64,000 nucleotides of DNA from Ascochyta rabiei (GCF_004011695.2 NC_082408.1:1101501-1165500); one strand, 5' to 3'. Shown: positions 1-11,939, counted from the first letter of the stretch. Made by a program: numbers and translations. Notes: generated by a model not told the origin, from the sequence alone.

Positions 1-2
1 AT

Positions 3-2323
3 TCGGTCAACACGACCACGCCAGGAACTCCGCCCAGAGATTACGAGTGGCAGGAGTATCAACAGGATGTCGAGGTTGATGGAGATGCTTGGGAGAGGCT
101 CCCAGCGGAACCCGAAGAGACCCAGGACGATGTCTACGAGGATGAGAACGACGACGAAGATCAGATCGCGACAGACCTCACCATAAGGATTGGGAGGATG
201 ATCATCTGTGAAAATGTGACTGGCTTCTTTCGCCCTCAGTATGCCGAAGAGGTATTGTCCGCTCTATCCGCCTGCGTTCGCAGGACCCTTCAGATGTGGT
301 CGCTGAAATGTCACGTGTAGCTGGGCAAGCTTCTCGCCGAGCGCAACGCCTCAATCTCGTCAGTCGCTGGCCAAAGACAGTCGCAGTCATCTGCGCTTCT
401 GTCGGCAGAACAGATGCCTTCACTTGCGCCGGCATTGAACCTGCTGCTCGGTGGCTCGATATCTGCACACAGCAACAATGACATTAGTGCCCCGCAGCTC
501 CCGACCAAGATGGAAGCTGAGGCGCTCTTCCAGCGCTACCTCGACGCTGTCGATCCGATGGCCCATGTCCTGCATATTCCTTCATTCAAACGCCTTTTTG
601 AGCGATTTTGGATGCACGTTGAAATTGGCAGCCCTAATCAGAACTCGTGTACTGCTCTGATATTGGCGGTATGTATGGCCGCAGCTGCATCAGTATCACC
701 ACTGCAAGCGAAGTCACAATTCGGTATTACCAAAGAAGACTTGTTCTTGAGGCTACAAAAAGCCACCGAGCGGGCTCTGCTACGTGCCAATTGGGCAAAG
801 ACGTCAAATATCAGAACACTGCAAGCGCTGACCATATATTTGGTAATACTCTTGCCGCTTGAACTACCGCGTCACGCTAATCCCGCTAGATCCCTCTTTG
901 CAGAGCCCAGATATCAAGAGCCACGTCTGTTGTAGTGGGCGCACTTGTACGCTTAGCACAATGTATAGGCATACACCGTCTCAGCCACAGCTCTGCGACC
1001 AGCCTTACACCGTTGCAGCGCCATGTCCGATCGTTGCTATGGTACCAGATCTGCTTCCTCGACTTCAAGACTGCCGAGGCGCAAGGCCCCCATCCATCAA
1101 TCCGATCTGACGATGTCGACATCGCTATGCCCCTTAATGTGAACGACGATGTTTTTGAGTTCGGAACCTCAGAATGGCAGCAGAACCCAACCTCAGTTCA
1201 CGGATGGACAGACGTCACTCTATCGCTCATTCGATATGAGTGCAACGAGATCCATCGTCTCATTTTCCGAGGCAGAATCGAGATGGATCGTAAACATATT
1301 ACACTTCACGACCTGCGCGGTCGCGTCGAAGCGCGAAGACGCCAAATTCAGAACAAGTACCTGCAATTCCTTGATGCTACAGTACCTATCCAGCGATACG
1401 CAGGCCTCGTCGCCACTCTCCTCATGTCACGCTGCGATTCGATGCTCCTCTACCGCCATCTTCCCCAAACCTCTCTCCAACCGCGCTCAGAATCCGAGAA
1501 CCGTCTCCGCGACGTCCTTCTCACTGCAGCCCTTACGACCCTCGAGATCGGTGCAACCCTGGATACCCTCCCATCCCTCAGCTCCTGGGCCTGGTACTCA
1601 ACCACGTACCAACAATATCACGCCGTCCTCCTGCTCCTCACCGAACTCTACCGCACGCCGGACCTCCCGCGCAAAGACCGCATGATGACCATGATCGACC
1701 ACATTTTCGGGCACTGCTACGGCATCGGCGTGCGCGAGCGGTGTTCTGACCTGTTATGGACCGTAAAGGAGAACCTCGAGGCCTTCTACGTAATGAAGGG
1801 CTTCAACAAGAAGCGCCAAAACCTCGCACCCCAACAACACCCCACGCTACAACCCCTCCCCTCATTCTCCTCCACCTCGCCCAACTTCGTAAACACCCCG
1901 CGCATGGCCCCAGGCCCGCCGGGCCAGCTGCACCGCACCACGACGCTGGACGGGCTGAACGTCGACTTCGACAGCATCCTGGGCAGTCTGAACGGCGGGG
2001 GAAATCCAGACGATTTCGACATCTTCAGCAACATGGGGAGCAACAACGGCGGACACGATGGGAATGCGATTTTCGTGCCTGTGGACAGCAGCAGCGGGCA
2101 AGGCGGTGGGGATTTCGGGACTACGAGTCCGAATGGCGGGTTGCAGCAATGGGTGAGTTGGTTTCCTTCCCAGCGATTTTCCTTTTTCCCTTTTTTTTTT
2201 CTTGTCTTCTCTTTCGTCTGTTTCGCGTTGACAGGTATCTATCTGGTCGGTGAAAGGGCTCTGCTGACTGAGAGATAGGAGAACTGGAACTTTCCCAACC
2301 CGCAACCAAAGTACGAGAATTAG
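3..2323 (+). CDS. Fungal-specific (Zn2Cys6-type) transcription factor, 5' end outside window
   Basis: A regulatory-protein C-terminal part, about 692 residues visible. Exons are 3-251, 321-842, 890-2152 and 2279-2323; all junctions are GT-AG and keep frame. The visible N-terminus is acidic and is followed by the GRMIICENVTGFFRP block typical of fungal C6 regulators, then a Fungal_trans middle region (ILAVCMAAAASVSP, ALVRLAQCIGIHRL). The C-terminus is Gly/Asn-rich. The zinc cluster itself must lie upstream of the window, so Zn2Cys6 is inferred from the family and not seen. No target pathway can be assigned. The last intron (2153-2278) is 126 nt, a multiple of three, and stays open if retained. 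It is convergent with the BAR-domain gene. Confidence 0.85.
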
Positions 2324-2826
2324 AGGCTCGGTTGGCAAGACGCATCTTCTTTTCTTTTTTTTAGATTTCTTATTGTTGCCAGCGATACGGATGCGATCGG
2401 CTCGTATATCGTGGGTCAGGGTCAAGAGTACGGGTGTACGAATGGCACAGTTGTTATGGAAAGGCGGGTCTGTCACGTATCGTCTTCACAGTCATTCGCA
2501 ATGTTGGATGTCTACTCTCTGTGCAAGTCAAGCTTTGAAGTCGGATTTGTGATGTTTTGATGTTTTGCTACATGGGCCCCTCCGTAATGCTCGCTCCTAG
2601 AAGAACGCCCTGACATACAATGGAAGGCCATTCAGAAACAAGTGATCCTACGGACATGTATAACAAAACGCCTGACTGCGCTGCAGTCTTAATGGAGAGC
2701 CAAGTTTCTGCCCAATGTTTGCAGCTGTGTCGCTTTCACCAAGTTACAACTCTGCCAGACATGGACGTGGGCCCTATACGAACAAGTAGATTAGTAACAG
2801 CAAAGAAGAGAGATAAAGATGCTGTG
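2324..2826. other. Intergenic, convergent 3' ends
   Basis: This stretch holds the 3' flanks of the transcription factor (left) and the BAR gene (right, minus strand). A short T-rich tract lies at about 2347-2364. I see no supportable gene. Confidence 0.6.
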
Positions 2827-4331
2827 CTAGTATCGTGTCACTGTGGATTCACTCAACGCACTTCGCTTCATCGGAGGTGGAGGTGGTGGTGGCTTCTTCG
2901 CCCTTGAGGGAGGTGGTGGGGGTGCCCTCTTCCCGCCGGGCGCGGCACCGCCATCTGCAGCTGTCCAGCTCGCTGCTCGCGACATGACGCTACCACTACC
3001 CTGAGAAGATAAGTCAGGGCTGGGCGGTGATCTGTCGCGCCTGTAGCTGCTGCCCGAGCCAGTGTAATCGTCGTCCTCGTAATCGTCAGCAAATGCATTT
3101 TGCTGACGGACGGGGCGCAAATTGTTTCGACTGGAGATTGCGGAAGAGTCGGTCGGGACACGAGTCAATCGTCGAGCGGGAGAGTCGTCACGCGCGTTCG
3201 AGTAGCCGTCGTGTGTGGAGGTTCGGCTAATCGCGGGACGCAGAGCATAGCCTCCGGGCGAGCCGGCCATCTCGGGCGCTGGCGAACGGCTGCGAGAAGC
3301 CAATTTGGGAATGGTCATGCGTGGAGGTGATGGCTCAGGCTCCTCCTCGACCGGATTGAAGCGTTCGGCGTATCCGTGGGCTGTGTTCGAGCGCGAGCGC
3401 GTAGTACGAGCGGGGGCCGTCTCTCTGTTGGGGGTGTCAGTACAAGTTCTGGAGCGAATGCAGCAATGCGTCTGCTCACCTGACAGGCCATTCCCTCTTG
3501 ACGCTGGTCAAGATCTCGCGGCAGCGGTCGTAGTAGCTTAGCTCTGCCTCGAGGAAAGCCGAGAGGTCCTGCACCAGATCGACCTCGGCCTCCTTGATGT
3601 CCTGCATCCGGCGGAAGACGTCCTCGCTGGTCTCCTCGTATTTGGCCTTTTGCGCACGAAGCTCCTCTTCCATGCGGAAATCTTCCTTCTTTGACTTCTG
3701 CATCTTGGCGAGGGAGGTGTCGTAGGCCAGGCGGCGGGTTTCGAGCTTCTTGCGCGCATTCTGTGGTCAATTAGTAACCACACCCCCCTGAGTCAATGGC
3801 AATGGCGTACCTGGTACTCTTTCATCTGAATGAGGCCGCGGTCAAGACCTTCCAACCAGGTTGACGTAGCGCCCTGTGCATACGTCTCCTGCACGCGAGC
3901 AAGACGCTCATTGGCACGACCCAGAGCTGCAGGCAGTCAGTAACGATGCAGAACGATGCAATTGTGGACGCCGGGCGAGTGTGCGTACAAGACAAGCAGT
4001 TGCCGAACTCGGAGTCGGGCTCAAAATCTTCGCCGTGGGTCACCATGGAGGAGCCCAGGTGGCCGCCGGGGAGCTGCTTCTCCTTGTCGGCGCCCTCTGC
4101 GCGCTTTGAAATGGACTTGACGTAGACGGCCATGGCCTTTTGCATTTTATCCATGCCTGTGCATTGTCAGCGCGGTGAAATCGCACGGTGGCTGCAGGGC
4201 ATACCCTCGTGACGCAGCTCCATCTCCATTTCGAGCGCCCTGAACTCCTCTGAGGTGCCGGTGCGGGCCTCGCCGCCCATTTTCTCGCCGGCCCATTGCT
4301 TGAAGCGGCCGAATTTCTTGTTGACGTTCAT
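2827..4331 (-). CDS. BAR-domain protein with proline-rich C-terminus
   Basis: Probable membrane-curvature or endocytic adaptor of the fungal BAR family. Exons on the minus strand are 4331-4205, 4156-3989, 3926-3811, 3760-3480 and 3425-2827, giving about 429 residues. The start MNVNKKFGRFKQWAGEK is typical of the family. A charged helical BAR region follows with the conserved blocks KEKQLPGG, THGEDFEPDSEFGNCL, a Lys/Glu-rich helix (KKEDFRMEEELRAQKAKYEE) and FLEAELSYYDRCREIL. The last exon is disordered, Ser/Arg-rich and ends in two poly-proline stretches (PPPPPSRAKKPPPPPPP), which suit SH3 partners; no SH3 domain is present in the protein itself. A purine-rich hexanucleotide array lies 170-410 bp upstream of the start. 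The exact orthologue in yeast is not clear to me. Confidence 0.88.
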
Positions 4332-4503
4332 GGTTGCGGTAGCGGTGATGGAGAGGCCGGAGTGGGCGGGGGTTCTGTGATAGCGAGCGGTGGGCCGTGT
4401 GCAGACAGGGAAGCGGTATCGATATCGGTGATGCTGCAAGTCAAACAGGCAGGAGGCGCGAAGGATGCCCGGCACAGACGAGACAGGAAGAAAACAACAG
4501 AAG

Positions 4504-4740
4504 AAAGGGAATGGGAGAGGGAATGGGAGAGGGAAAGGGAAAGGGAAAGGGAAAGGGAAAGGGAAAGGGAAAGGGAAAGGGAAAGGGAAAAGGTAGAAGG
4601 GAAAAGGGAAAAGGGAAAAGAGAAAGGGACTGGGACTGGGACTGGGATTGGGACTGGGACTGGGACTGGGAATGGGAATGGGACTGGGAATGGCAATGGG
4701 AATAGGAACGGAAACAGGAACAGGAGCCGGAACGAGGGTG
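4504..4740. repeat. Compound G-rich hexanucleotide array, (GGGAAA)n then (GGGACT)n
   Basis: Perfect and near-perfect GGGAAA units run from about 4530 to 4620, flanked by GGGAGA/GGGAAT variants, then GGGACT and GGGAAT units to about 4700 and decayed units to 4740. The plus strand is almost pure purine with G-triplets every three bases, a pattern that can form G-quadruplex or triplex DNA. It sits upstream of the BAR gene on that gene's template strand. Confidence 0.95.
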
Positions 4741-6939
4741 AAGCACACGCAGCTGGAGGAAAGGGGGTAGGTGGTCAATCTCCAGCGAGGGACTGCGGGC
4801 CCATAATTATATTCAACGCGTGTCGACACGCCCTGAACCCTTCTAGATCACTGCTTGCAACTTTCGCTCGCTCCAACGGTTGATCAGCGACAGCCCAAAA
4901 CGCCACCAGTGAACCGTCGCTGCGGGGCGCGGCCAGCCGCTCCACTGCGCCAGAGGCCATCGCACTCCAATCGCTGGCTTCGGCCTTCCTGTCGCCAACC
5001 CCCTCTGCTCGTGCGCCCGCTCTCTATCTTTGGCAGTGACAGCTTTCCTCGGCAGCGAACCAAACGCACCTCGCTGCCGCTGACAGAGCCCAGTCGCACG
5101 TCATCGCCTTGTTGCTCGTCGCAGATGCTCACTCTCGCCCGCCTTGCTTGGTTTCAGAGATGCACGCCTCTGCACTGGAACTGCTGCCGTCTGGTGCTGC
5201 TTGCTTGCACTGGCAGACCACTAGAATAGCCTTCGCCATTGAAGGTTAAGCCACGGGCATTTAGACGGTGCCAAACCAAGACTCCGACGCCTTCTAGTCT
5301 TGCTTCTGGACTCGTGCGCTTGCGCTTGGGTAGAGGCGTAGAGGCCACCTGCGCTCCCCTTCCGTCATCGAGGCACTCGCCGAGTTGTCGCTGCAGAGCG
5401 CTGCGCCCCTCTCTTCGACACCTGGCACGGTCGACGAAGGCGTGGAACGACGGGCTGATGGCTTTTCGCCCTGAACACCGGGCTCTAGCAACGTGGCGTG
5501 TCTTTCGTTACACGAGGAACCCAGTCTTCTCAGTGCGGATGTCGTCGAGGGAGTGCACCAAATTGGCCACCAAGTATTGCCCGCGGACCTGTTCGCCTGC
5601 GCCCGCAGAGCAACAGCAATGACTAGACTTCAGCTCATGAGGTCATGGGCCATGGGTGGTCTGCACGTGACCTCGATGCGCTGAAGACCTCCACATTCCT
5701 CCAGTGGACCACGGTCATCGACTTGCGGTATCAACGAGCCACAACAGATCTACGCTCCCAGGCCTGCTATTGAGCGTTCTAAAAATCGGCGAAAGATACA
5801 CCACACAGCATGTCAAATCCGTCGGTGTCGCTTCACAAGGTTTTCTGCTTTCATTACCCCATGTCGTCTTCCCTACCGCATCCTCTATCTTTTTGGTGAC
5901 ATCTGAAAGGTTGGGCCAAGGAATGTAAGAGCTGACAGAAGTGGTAGGTGAGATTACACTTCTGCAGCCCAGATACGAGCGGACGGAGTCAGGGATCGTC
6001 CCAATGCGGGGACAGATACAGGCAATCTGTCAGTCGACTTACAACACGCAAACTCGCCTATCAACCCGCGACACATCGCGCGGCGTCTCAATTTCTATCA
6101 AGACCAGTACTCGACTCTGTGGATGCACTTGGTTGCGTAGCTGGGACGGAAAAGCTGGACACAACACCAAGAGGAACCCTATGGCTACAGAACATCATCG
6201 GGGGCGTGTCGCGCTTGCAAAAGAGACCATCACCCGCCAGACCGTGGGCTTACAAATCTTTGGTCAGGTAGCACCATGCATCACCGCACGATGCACCGAG
6301 AGGATGAAATCAACAAAAGCTCAAGGTTACTTCGAACAACTTACCAACAGACAGCCAATGTTCATGAACCCACCGAGGTGGACTGTGTATAAGCTGGGAA
6401 GTGATTGGGGGTTGTTGAAGATATTATGACGCGGTTAGTACAGATTGTACTGCAATCAGCGCCAGCGCCTACACGTTTTGTACGGCATCACACTCGACAA
6501 CTGCCGATTACGCTCTTCGATCATGCGGGGATACAGTCAGTGTCGTGCAACAGCAAGGTAGGGTTCAGTGCAGTCGATTACTGGCTACCTGGGACGGGAG
6601 ACGCTGGGCCGGTACTATCTCGCATACCGAGAGCAAGCACGCATCACAGATTATATCTATAGACACCAACAGCCGAAAGGAGCTCTTTGCTTGATCGAAA
6701 TAACATACGTTCTTCGAGCCTACATTCTACCTCGCGGTACCTGTTGACATGCCCGTGTAGAACTGCCTGCAGGCTGATTCTAGTTTGGTCTGAATACCCC
6801 AGATTTTCAGTGCTCCAACTAGCTAGGCTTTGTGCTGTTACCTCATACACCCGTCGCGCCTAGCCCTGGCCGTTGACGACGTTCCTCCCTCGTCCAGCTT
6901 CGACCACCACCACCACGAATCAACGCCGCAACAACAAAA
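4741..6939. other. Long intergenic stretch without a recognisable gene
   Basis: About 2.2 kb between the BAR gene promoter side and the WHIM-domain gene. Open frames exist (for example 5239-5622 and 5941-6429, plus) but have random-looking composition, no domain pattern and no convincing splice structure. It probably holds the divergent promoters and 5' UTRs of the two flanking genes, or an untranslated transcript. I see nothing more definite. Confidence 0.5.
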
Positions 6940-9168
6940 ATGTCCGACTCGGATTCCGACTCTGCGCTCTCCTCTGCGCCGCCGACCGAGGACGAAATGA
7001 GCGTCGAAACTGCGCCTGTAAAGACGGCGAAGGCTGCACCCTCGAAGAAGAAAAAGAACAGCACCATCCTGACCTTCTTCAACAAGAGGTCCCCCTCGCC
7101 GCCACCGAGACAGCGCCCGGCGTCGCCGCCCCATGAATATGTCCCAGAAGACAATCCAGACATCGCTGTACGTGTTGGACGCGTCAATCGCGTCTCGTCG
7201 CGACGTGATCACGGCGTGTGCATGGGTGGCCCATACGTCAGCGCTCCGCTAACTTTTTGGCCCTGTAGTTCGTAGTCATGTTCCGGTCACGATTCAACGA
7301 AGCGTTTCCTCGCAACGCGCCCCATGTTGGGCCCCAGGACGTCGAGCTGGGTGTCGCAGAGGGTACTCCGTCACCAGACGTTGAAGGCCTCCTTTGCGCC
7401 TTGCTTGGGCTGGTTCTGAATCGCAAGAAGCCTGTCGAGTCAGTCCGACCCCGTCTTCCCTCCCGCATACATGTTTGATGGTCGCATAGCTATAGCGAAG
7501 CACTTGGCGCAGTTCACAGCTGACAGAGTCGGCGCTTTCCAGAAAAGGTCACTATGGCCGAGCCCTCGAAGAAGCGATCCAGACACAGAAATCACAGTGG
7601 CCCACCAAGTGGAACCGCACGAACCCCCTCAGCGGCAGTCGCTCTTTCAACACCATGACACCGACAGAGCGCGTAAGTTGCGCAGTGCGACGATGCTGAC
7701 AGCAGCTGACGGGCCGGCCAGATCACCCTCCTCCACACCCTCTGCCTCTGGAGTTTGAACCAGAGCGAAGAAGTCAAGGCCATGATCGCGCAAGCCTACA
7801 AATCACGCACCACGAAAGACAAACTCGACACAAACATACCGCTGTCGGTGCAGCCGTGGGGTCGCGACGGAGAGAAGCGCCGCTACTGGCTGGTCGAGGG
7901 CCAGAACGACACGCATTTCCGCGTCTACCGCGAAGGCAACCCGCACACAGCCAAAGCGACCTGGTGGAGTGTCGCTGGGTCTATCGACGAACTGAGGGTG
8001 CTGGCGAAGGCCCTGGACGAGGACGACGGCCATAGGGAGGCTAAGACGCTCAGCGAGCGCATGATCAATGCCGTACCACGTTTCGAGGCCTCGGAAGTGG
8101 TGAGTGCTGTCAGCTTTGCTACAATTCAGTGCACTGACAAATCTGCAGAAGCGCAAGCGCCGCGAATACCGTGTAAACCGAACTGCAGCCTTCACCCGCC
8201 CCGAACCAGGCTTCTCGCTCTACGAAGGTCGCACGCGCGGCAAGCGCCAGCGATACACATACGATGAAGGCGATGACTTCGACTCTGACGATGCTCCTGT
8301 TCGTCGATCAGGCCGACAGTCTGCTCGAGACTCGTCGCCAATGCACTCTGGTCCTACTGTCACTGCCAGTGGTCGACATGTTCGGTCTCGCGCGGCCGGC
8401 ACGTATGGCGAAATCCTACACAGCGGACAGACTACTGATCGAGCGTCCCCTGCTACTGGAGAGTACATGCGGTCGGATGCATCAGAGGAGCCGCGCCAGA
8501 ATCGAGCTACACGTGCCGGTAACCGCTCAGGCGGTAGCCATCTGAACCGCGAAATGGACTCCGAAGAGGATGATGACGCCACGTCTTGGGAGGGCGGAGA
8601 CGAAGAAGAGGAGCCTGATCAGATGGACGCGGATGGCGACGACGAGGATGACCTTGCCGACCAGTCGTCTGGGGAAGAGCCGGAGCCCCAGACTCTCGTC
8701 GTTACTCTGCATTACCGAAGTAAAGACTCGAATACTGCTATTGAACCGAAGCCTGATCCAGCGTCTTTCAACGGCACGACACTTCAAGAGGACGTCCCAA
8801 TGGCAGGTGCCGACGGGCCCCGTCAACCAGAAGCTCCTGCCGTCGCTGCTGCTCCACCATCCGTTTACTCCGCAGCACCTCCTCTACCACACGTCATTCC
8901 TGCCGCTATAACCAATGGTTTCTCTGCTCAACAACCTGAGGTCGTCCTTGCACCTAAGGTTGAGCAGCAGCAGCAGCCCCCAGTCGAGTTGAAAGCTCTG
9001 CCCAAGTTGGACGGTTTCTTCTCCGCGCCAACACCGCCCTACAGCGCAACGCAAGAGGCGCTCAGGCAAGACCCGTCCCCATCCCACCCGACCAAGCCAG
9101 AGGCGCCCCAACAACCGCCCTATTCAACAACTCTACCAGTCCCTGCGTCGACCCCCAGCTGGCAATAG
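6940..9168 (+). CDS. DDT/WHIM-domain nuclear protein, probable chromatin-remodelling subunit
   Basis: Exons are 6940-7167, 7269-7438, 7543-7672, 7722-8099 and 8149-9168, all with GT-AG junctions, coding for 641 residues. The N-terminus is Ser/Asp- then Lys-rich (nuclear type). A helical DDT-like block (FVVMFRSRFNEAFPRNAP) is followed by GHYGRALEEAIQ and a WHIM-type motif PWGRDGEKRRYWLVEG at about residues 219-234, with DTHFRVYRE next. KRKRREYRVNR and the GFSLYEGRTRGKRQRYTYD block follow. The C-terminal third is acidic then Pro/Gln-rich and likely disordered. WHIM modules occur in ISWI-type remodelling subunits (ITC1, IOC3), which suggests nucleosome spacing work; the direct orthologue is uncertain. 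Confidence 0.85.
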
Positions 9169-9740
9169 AAATACCACGTTGGCTCTGCCGAGTCCCAGCA
9201 GCTGATCAGCCCTCCTGATTCCACATGTACGCACGTGAAGTCGCCATGCGGGCCACTATCACACCCAACCCATACACCGCTGCAATCTGTCTGCGCCTGC
9301 GAGCCGTCTTTGGAAAACCCCTTTTCCTCTGATCGAGAGGCTCGGAGATGATGTTGTGTGTCGACGCATTGTGTCGCTATAGATGCCATGTCAGGCTGAG
9401 AAGTGAATTTTTTTTAAGTTTTTTTTTTTTTTTTTCTTGTCACTTAGCGTGTACACTACCTACTAGAAAAGCGCCGGTGCAGATAGATGCACACGGTGGA
9501 ATGGACAAGTGACCACGGAGGGAGGGTAGAGAGGAATGCAAGAAAGAAGATGACCACTACGGCACTTTATGATGTGTGTTGTGTTGTGTTGTACCAGCAC
9601 AGTTTGAGACTTGGTTGGCTGGCAGTGAAGTGAGGTGAGAGATGGCTGCTTGTAATGCTGTTGACGTGAATCGTACTCTCATTCGTTTTGTACTGTTTTT
9701 ACATGTTTGTGTTTATTTATTACAGGTCGTCTCGTCTCGT
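9169..9740. other. Intergenic, convergent 3' ends with poly-T tract
   Basis: Between the convergent WHIM gene and MMM1. A T-rich run at 9410-9436 and GTGTTGT-type simple sequence near 9576-9592 are visible, consistent with 3' UTR and termination signals. No gene is seen. Confidence 0.6.
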
Positions 9741-11413
9741 CTATTCGAGCATAGCGCCCGGCATGCCTTTTTGGCCACTGTAGTGCTCGCTCTTGAATCG
9801 ACTCGGAGCTTGCGGTCTACTTGATTCGCCTCTCTCCCTTTCTCTTTCTCTTTCTCTTTCCCTGTCCCTTGGTCTTTCAGTCTGTCTCTCCCTCTCCCTC
9901 TCCCCCCGCCACCGCATCCCATCGTCGCCCCGCTGGACGGCTTTCCGCTCGCCGGCCCGTATCTCCGCTTCCCGCAGCTTGGCGCCCTCGGCTTCGATGC
10001 GCTCCTCGAGCGTCGCGGGCGCAGAGGTGGCGGGCGGGATGAAACTGCCTCCCCCACCGCCGCCGCCTGCAGCAGTGCTTTCCAACCCGAGGCCCATTCC
10101 TGCGGCAGGTACTGCGACGTCGTCGTCGAGCGGCGCGGGCGATGCAGCGTCGACGCCCTCGTCCTCGGCGTCTTCGGTTGCGCCGCCGCGCGTGTTGTGC
10201 TTCCTCGGCCAGAGCGAGGGCAAGGAGATTTGTTGGAAGCGTGGCTCTACGGCGCGCTCGTCGAACCAGGCGTGTACGCGCGACTCGATGAGTTGGGCGA
10301 TCTTGGGGACGTCTTGGAGGCGGGAGCGTGAGCCGACCAGCGAGCCGACGGAGAGATCGAGGCGGTAGTCGTCGAGGAAGGTGAAGGCGAGGGTAGTCGG
10401 GCGGTGGGGCATGGGATTGGAGGTTGAGGGGTTGGAAGAGGAGGACGTTGACGGGCGGGCCGGGTCGGAGGGGCCTTTCTGTGCGTCGCGCGGATGCGAG
10501 TTGGATGATGGCGAGTGCGTGTTTGCGGCTGTCGAGGGCGGTGACGAGGATGGCATGAAGGACATTGCGAGAGTGCCGGAGAAGCGGACGACGCTGACTG
10601 TGAGAGCGACAGGGAGTACGGCGGAGAAGGGCTTCGGCCAGTTCAGGTTCAGTGTTGTTTCTATGCCGATTGTGATGACGTCGCTGAGATCAACGTCCAT
10701 GCGTGCCTGCAGTCGTCCCTCGTTGTCGCCTGCGGTGCCTGGGCCGTACCAGAAGCCGTCCTCAGCGGGCATGACTCTGCAGTTGCTGAAGATGGGGAAC
10801 TCGTCGCCCAGCGCGATCTCGGTGACGCGGATCTCGCCGATCCAGTCAGGCTTGCTGCCAGAGTTGAGCACGTCGGTCAGCGAGGTCAGGACGGCGCCAT
10901 CCTGTCTTGCGTCTGCGCGCAGCTGGGCGATTGTCTGGGCGATGAGGACGTTGAACCAGTCCAGGCTCTCTGGCTGGTGGCCCTTGACATTGTAGTAGGT
11001 CTTGGCGAGGATGGTGGCTATGCTGGGCCCGCCCCTGCTCTCTTCGCCCTTCTTGATGATGCTTCGCGAGTGCTTGTGGCGCAGGGCTGGAGTGGTTGTG
11101 GAGTTGGAGCGTGTGCGCTGCTTCAGTGAGTGCAGCGACTGCTGGTGGGCGAGGGTGCGTGCGCGCCGCAGCGAGTTGAGGTGCAGCGCGCGGTCGTCTG
11201 CGGACGGAGGCTCGCCGAAGATGAAGAACTTGATGAAGAAGAAGATGAGCAGCGCAATCGAGAACTGACCGAGCAGGAAGCCCTGGGTGAAGGACAGTCT
11301 GCAGCACGTTAGCGGGGGACGTGAACGATGGGTGGAGAGTTGTACGACGAGGAGCCTTGCATCGCCGGCGTAGGAACCGGCGGAGGAACCGGCGTAGGAA
11401 CTGGCCTGGCCAT
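9741..11413 (-). CDS. MMM1: Maintenance of mitochondrial morphology protein 1, ERMES subunit
   Basis: ER-anchored subunit of the ER-mitochondria encounter structure, a lipid-transfer tether. Exons are 11413-11346 and 11298-9741 (minus), 541 residues. A short Pro-rich lumenal N-terminus ([12 protein letters not shown]) precedes one transmembrane helix ([16 protein letters not shown], about residues 26-46). The SMP lipid-binding domain follows, with the family blocks [48 protein letters not shown] and [19 protein letters not shown] Ser/Pro-rich insert lies inside the SMP region and an Arg-Glu dipeptide tract near the C-terminus, coded by a CT-rich stretch at about 9826-9905. The one phase-2 intron early in the gene restores SSLSFTQGF. 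It is divergent from a possible small gene 238 bp away. Confidence 0.96.
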
Positions 11414-11508
11414 GGCGGTGTTTGCGTCGAGTCTGTGTTAGCGCCGCGACATGTTGTCGTGGTCAATGGCTGGTAAAAGACTAAAAGTGCATACGTCACT
11501 GGTGAAGC

Positions 11509-11545
11509 AATGCAATGCAATGCAATGCACGGCAATGCACGGCAG
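11509..11545. repeat. Short GCAAT/GCACG direct repeats in the MMM1 divergent promoter
   Basis: Four to five GCAAT units followed by two GCACGGCAAT-like units lie in the 238 bp gap between MMM1 and the small plus-strand reading frame. They could be binding sites or simple slippage; nothing in the sequence decides. Confidence 0.6.
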
Positions 11546-11651
11546 GGGTGGCTCTATCGATAAGCTTCGCGCGTCCGCTCCCTCTCGCAGCTGCTGGGCC
11601 GCTGGGGCTGGTACACGACCGATCCAATCCACTGCTGCTGCATCTCTCCAA

Positions 11652-11939
11652 ATGGCAAACTTCTCCAGAGTCGTCATCCACAAAGCCTCCACCGTCGACC
11701 CAGCCCGTGCGGTCAGGGCAGCTCGCCTCGTCCGTTCCATCAGAGGCAGATACAGATCCCAGGCCTTCCTGTTCCTGGCCTACCATTTCTTCCTGTCCGC
11801 ACCTCTCCACCTCGACGTCTTTGTCCTCTTCTTCATCCTGGTCAGCAACTTCATGAACCGCAAGGAAGCCTTTCCCATTCAAATGCTCATGGACGGCGTG
11901 CGCTTCCTGCTCGACGAGAGGCGCTTCGTCATGCGTTGA
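11652..11939 (+). CDS. Possible small membrane protein, 95 residues
   Basis: Unrecognised open frame from an ATG, intronless. Third positions are strongly C-biased (GCC, GTC, CTC, TTC, ATC), like the true genes around it, which argues for coding. The first third is basic (MANFSRVVIHKAS, RAARLVRSIRGRYRS), which could act as a mitochondrial presequence or cytosolic anchor. A hydrophobic segment AFLFLAYHFFLSAP plus LDVFVLFFILV follows, then a short polar tail. It may share a promoter with MMM1. It could instead be a chance frame in the MMM1 5' region. Confidence 0.45.
   Translation: MANFSRVVIHKASTVDPARAVRAARLVRSIRGRYRSQAFLFLAYHFFLSAPLHLDVFVLFFILVSNFMNRKEAFPIQMLMDGVRFLLDERRFVMR

Noticed and set aside
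4504..4740. Telomere-like G-rich hexamer repeat
   Set aside because: The unit is GGGAAA/GGGACT, not the fungal TTAGGG, and unique genes flank it on both sides.
9793..10368. Leu/Ser-rich plus-strand frame inside MMM1
   Set aside because: Antisense translation of the Arg-Glu tract and Ser-rich insert of MMM1.
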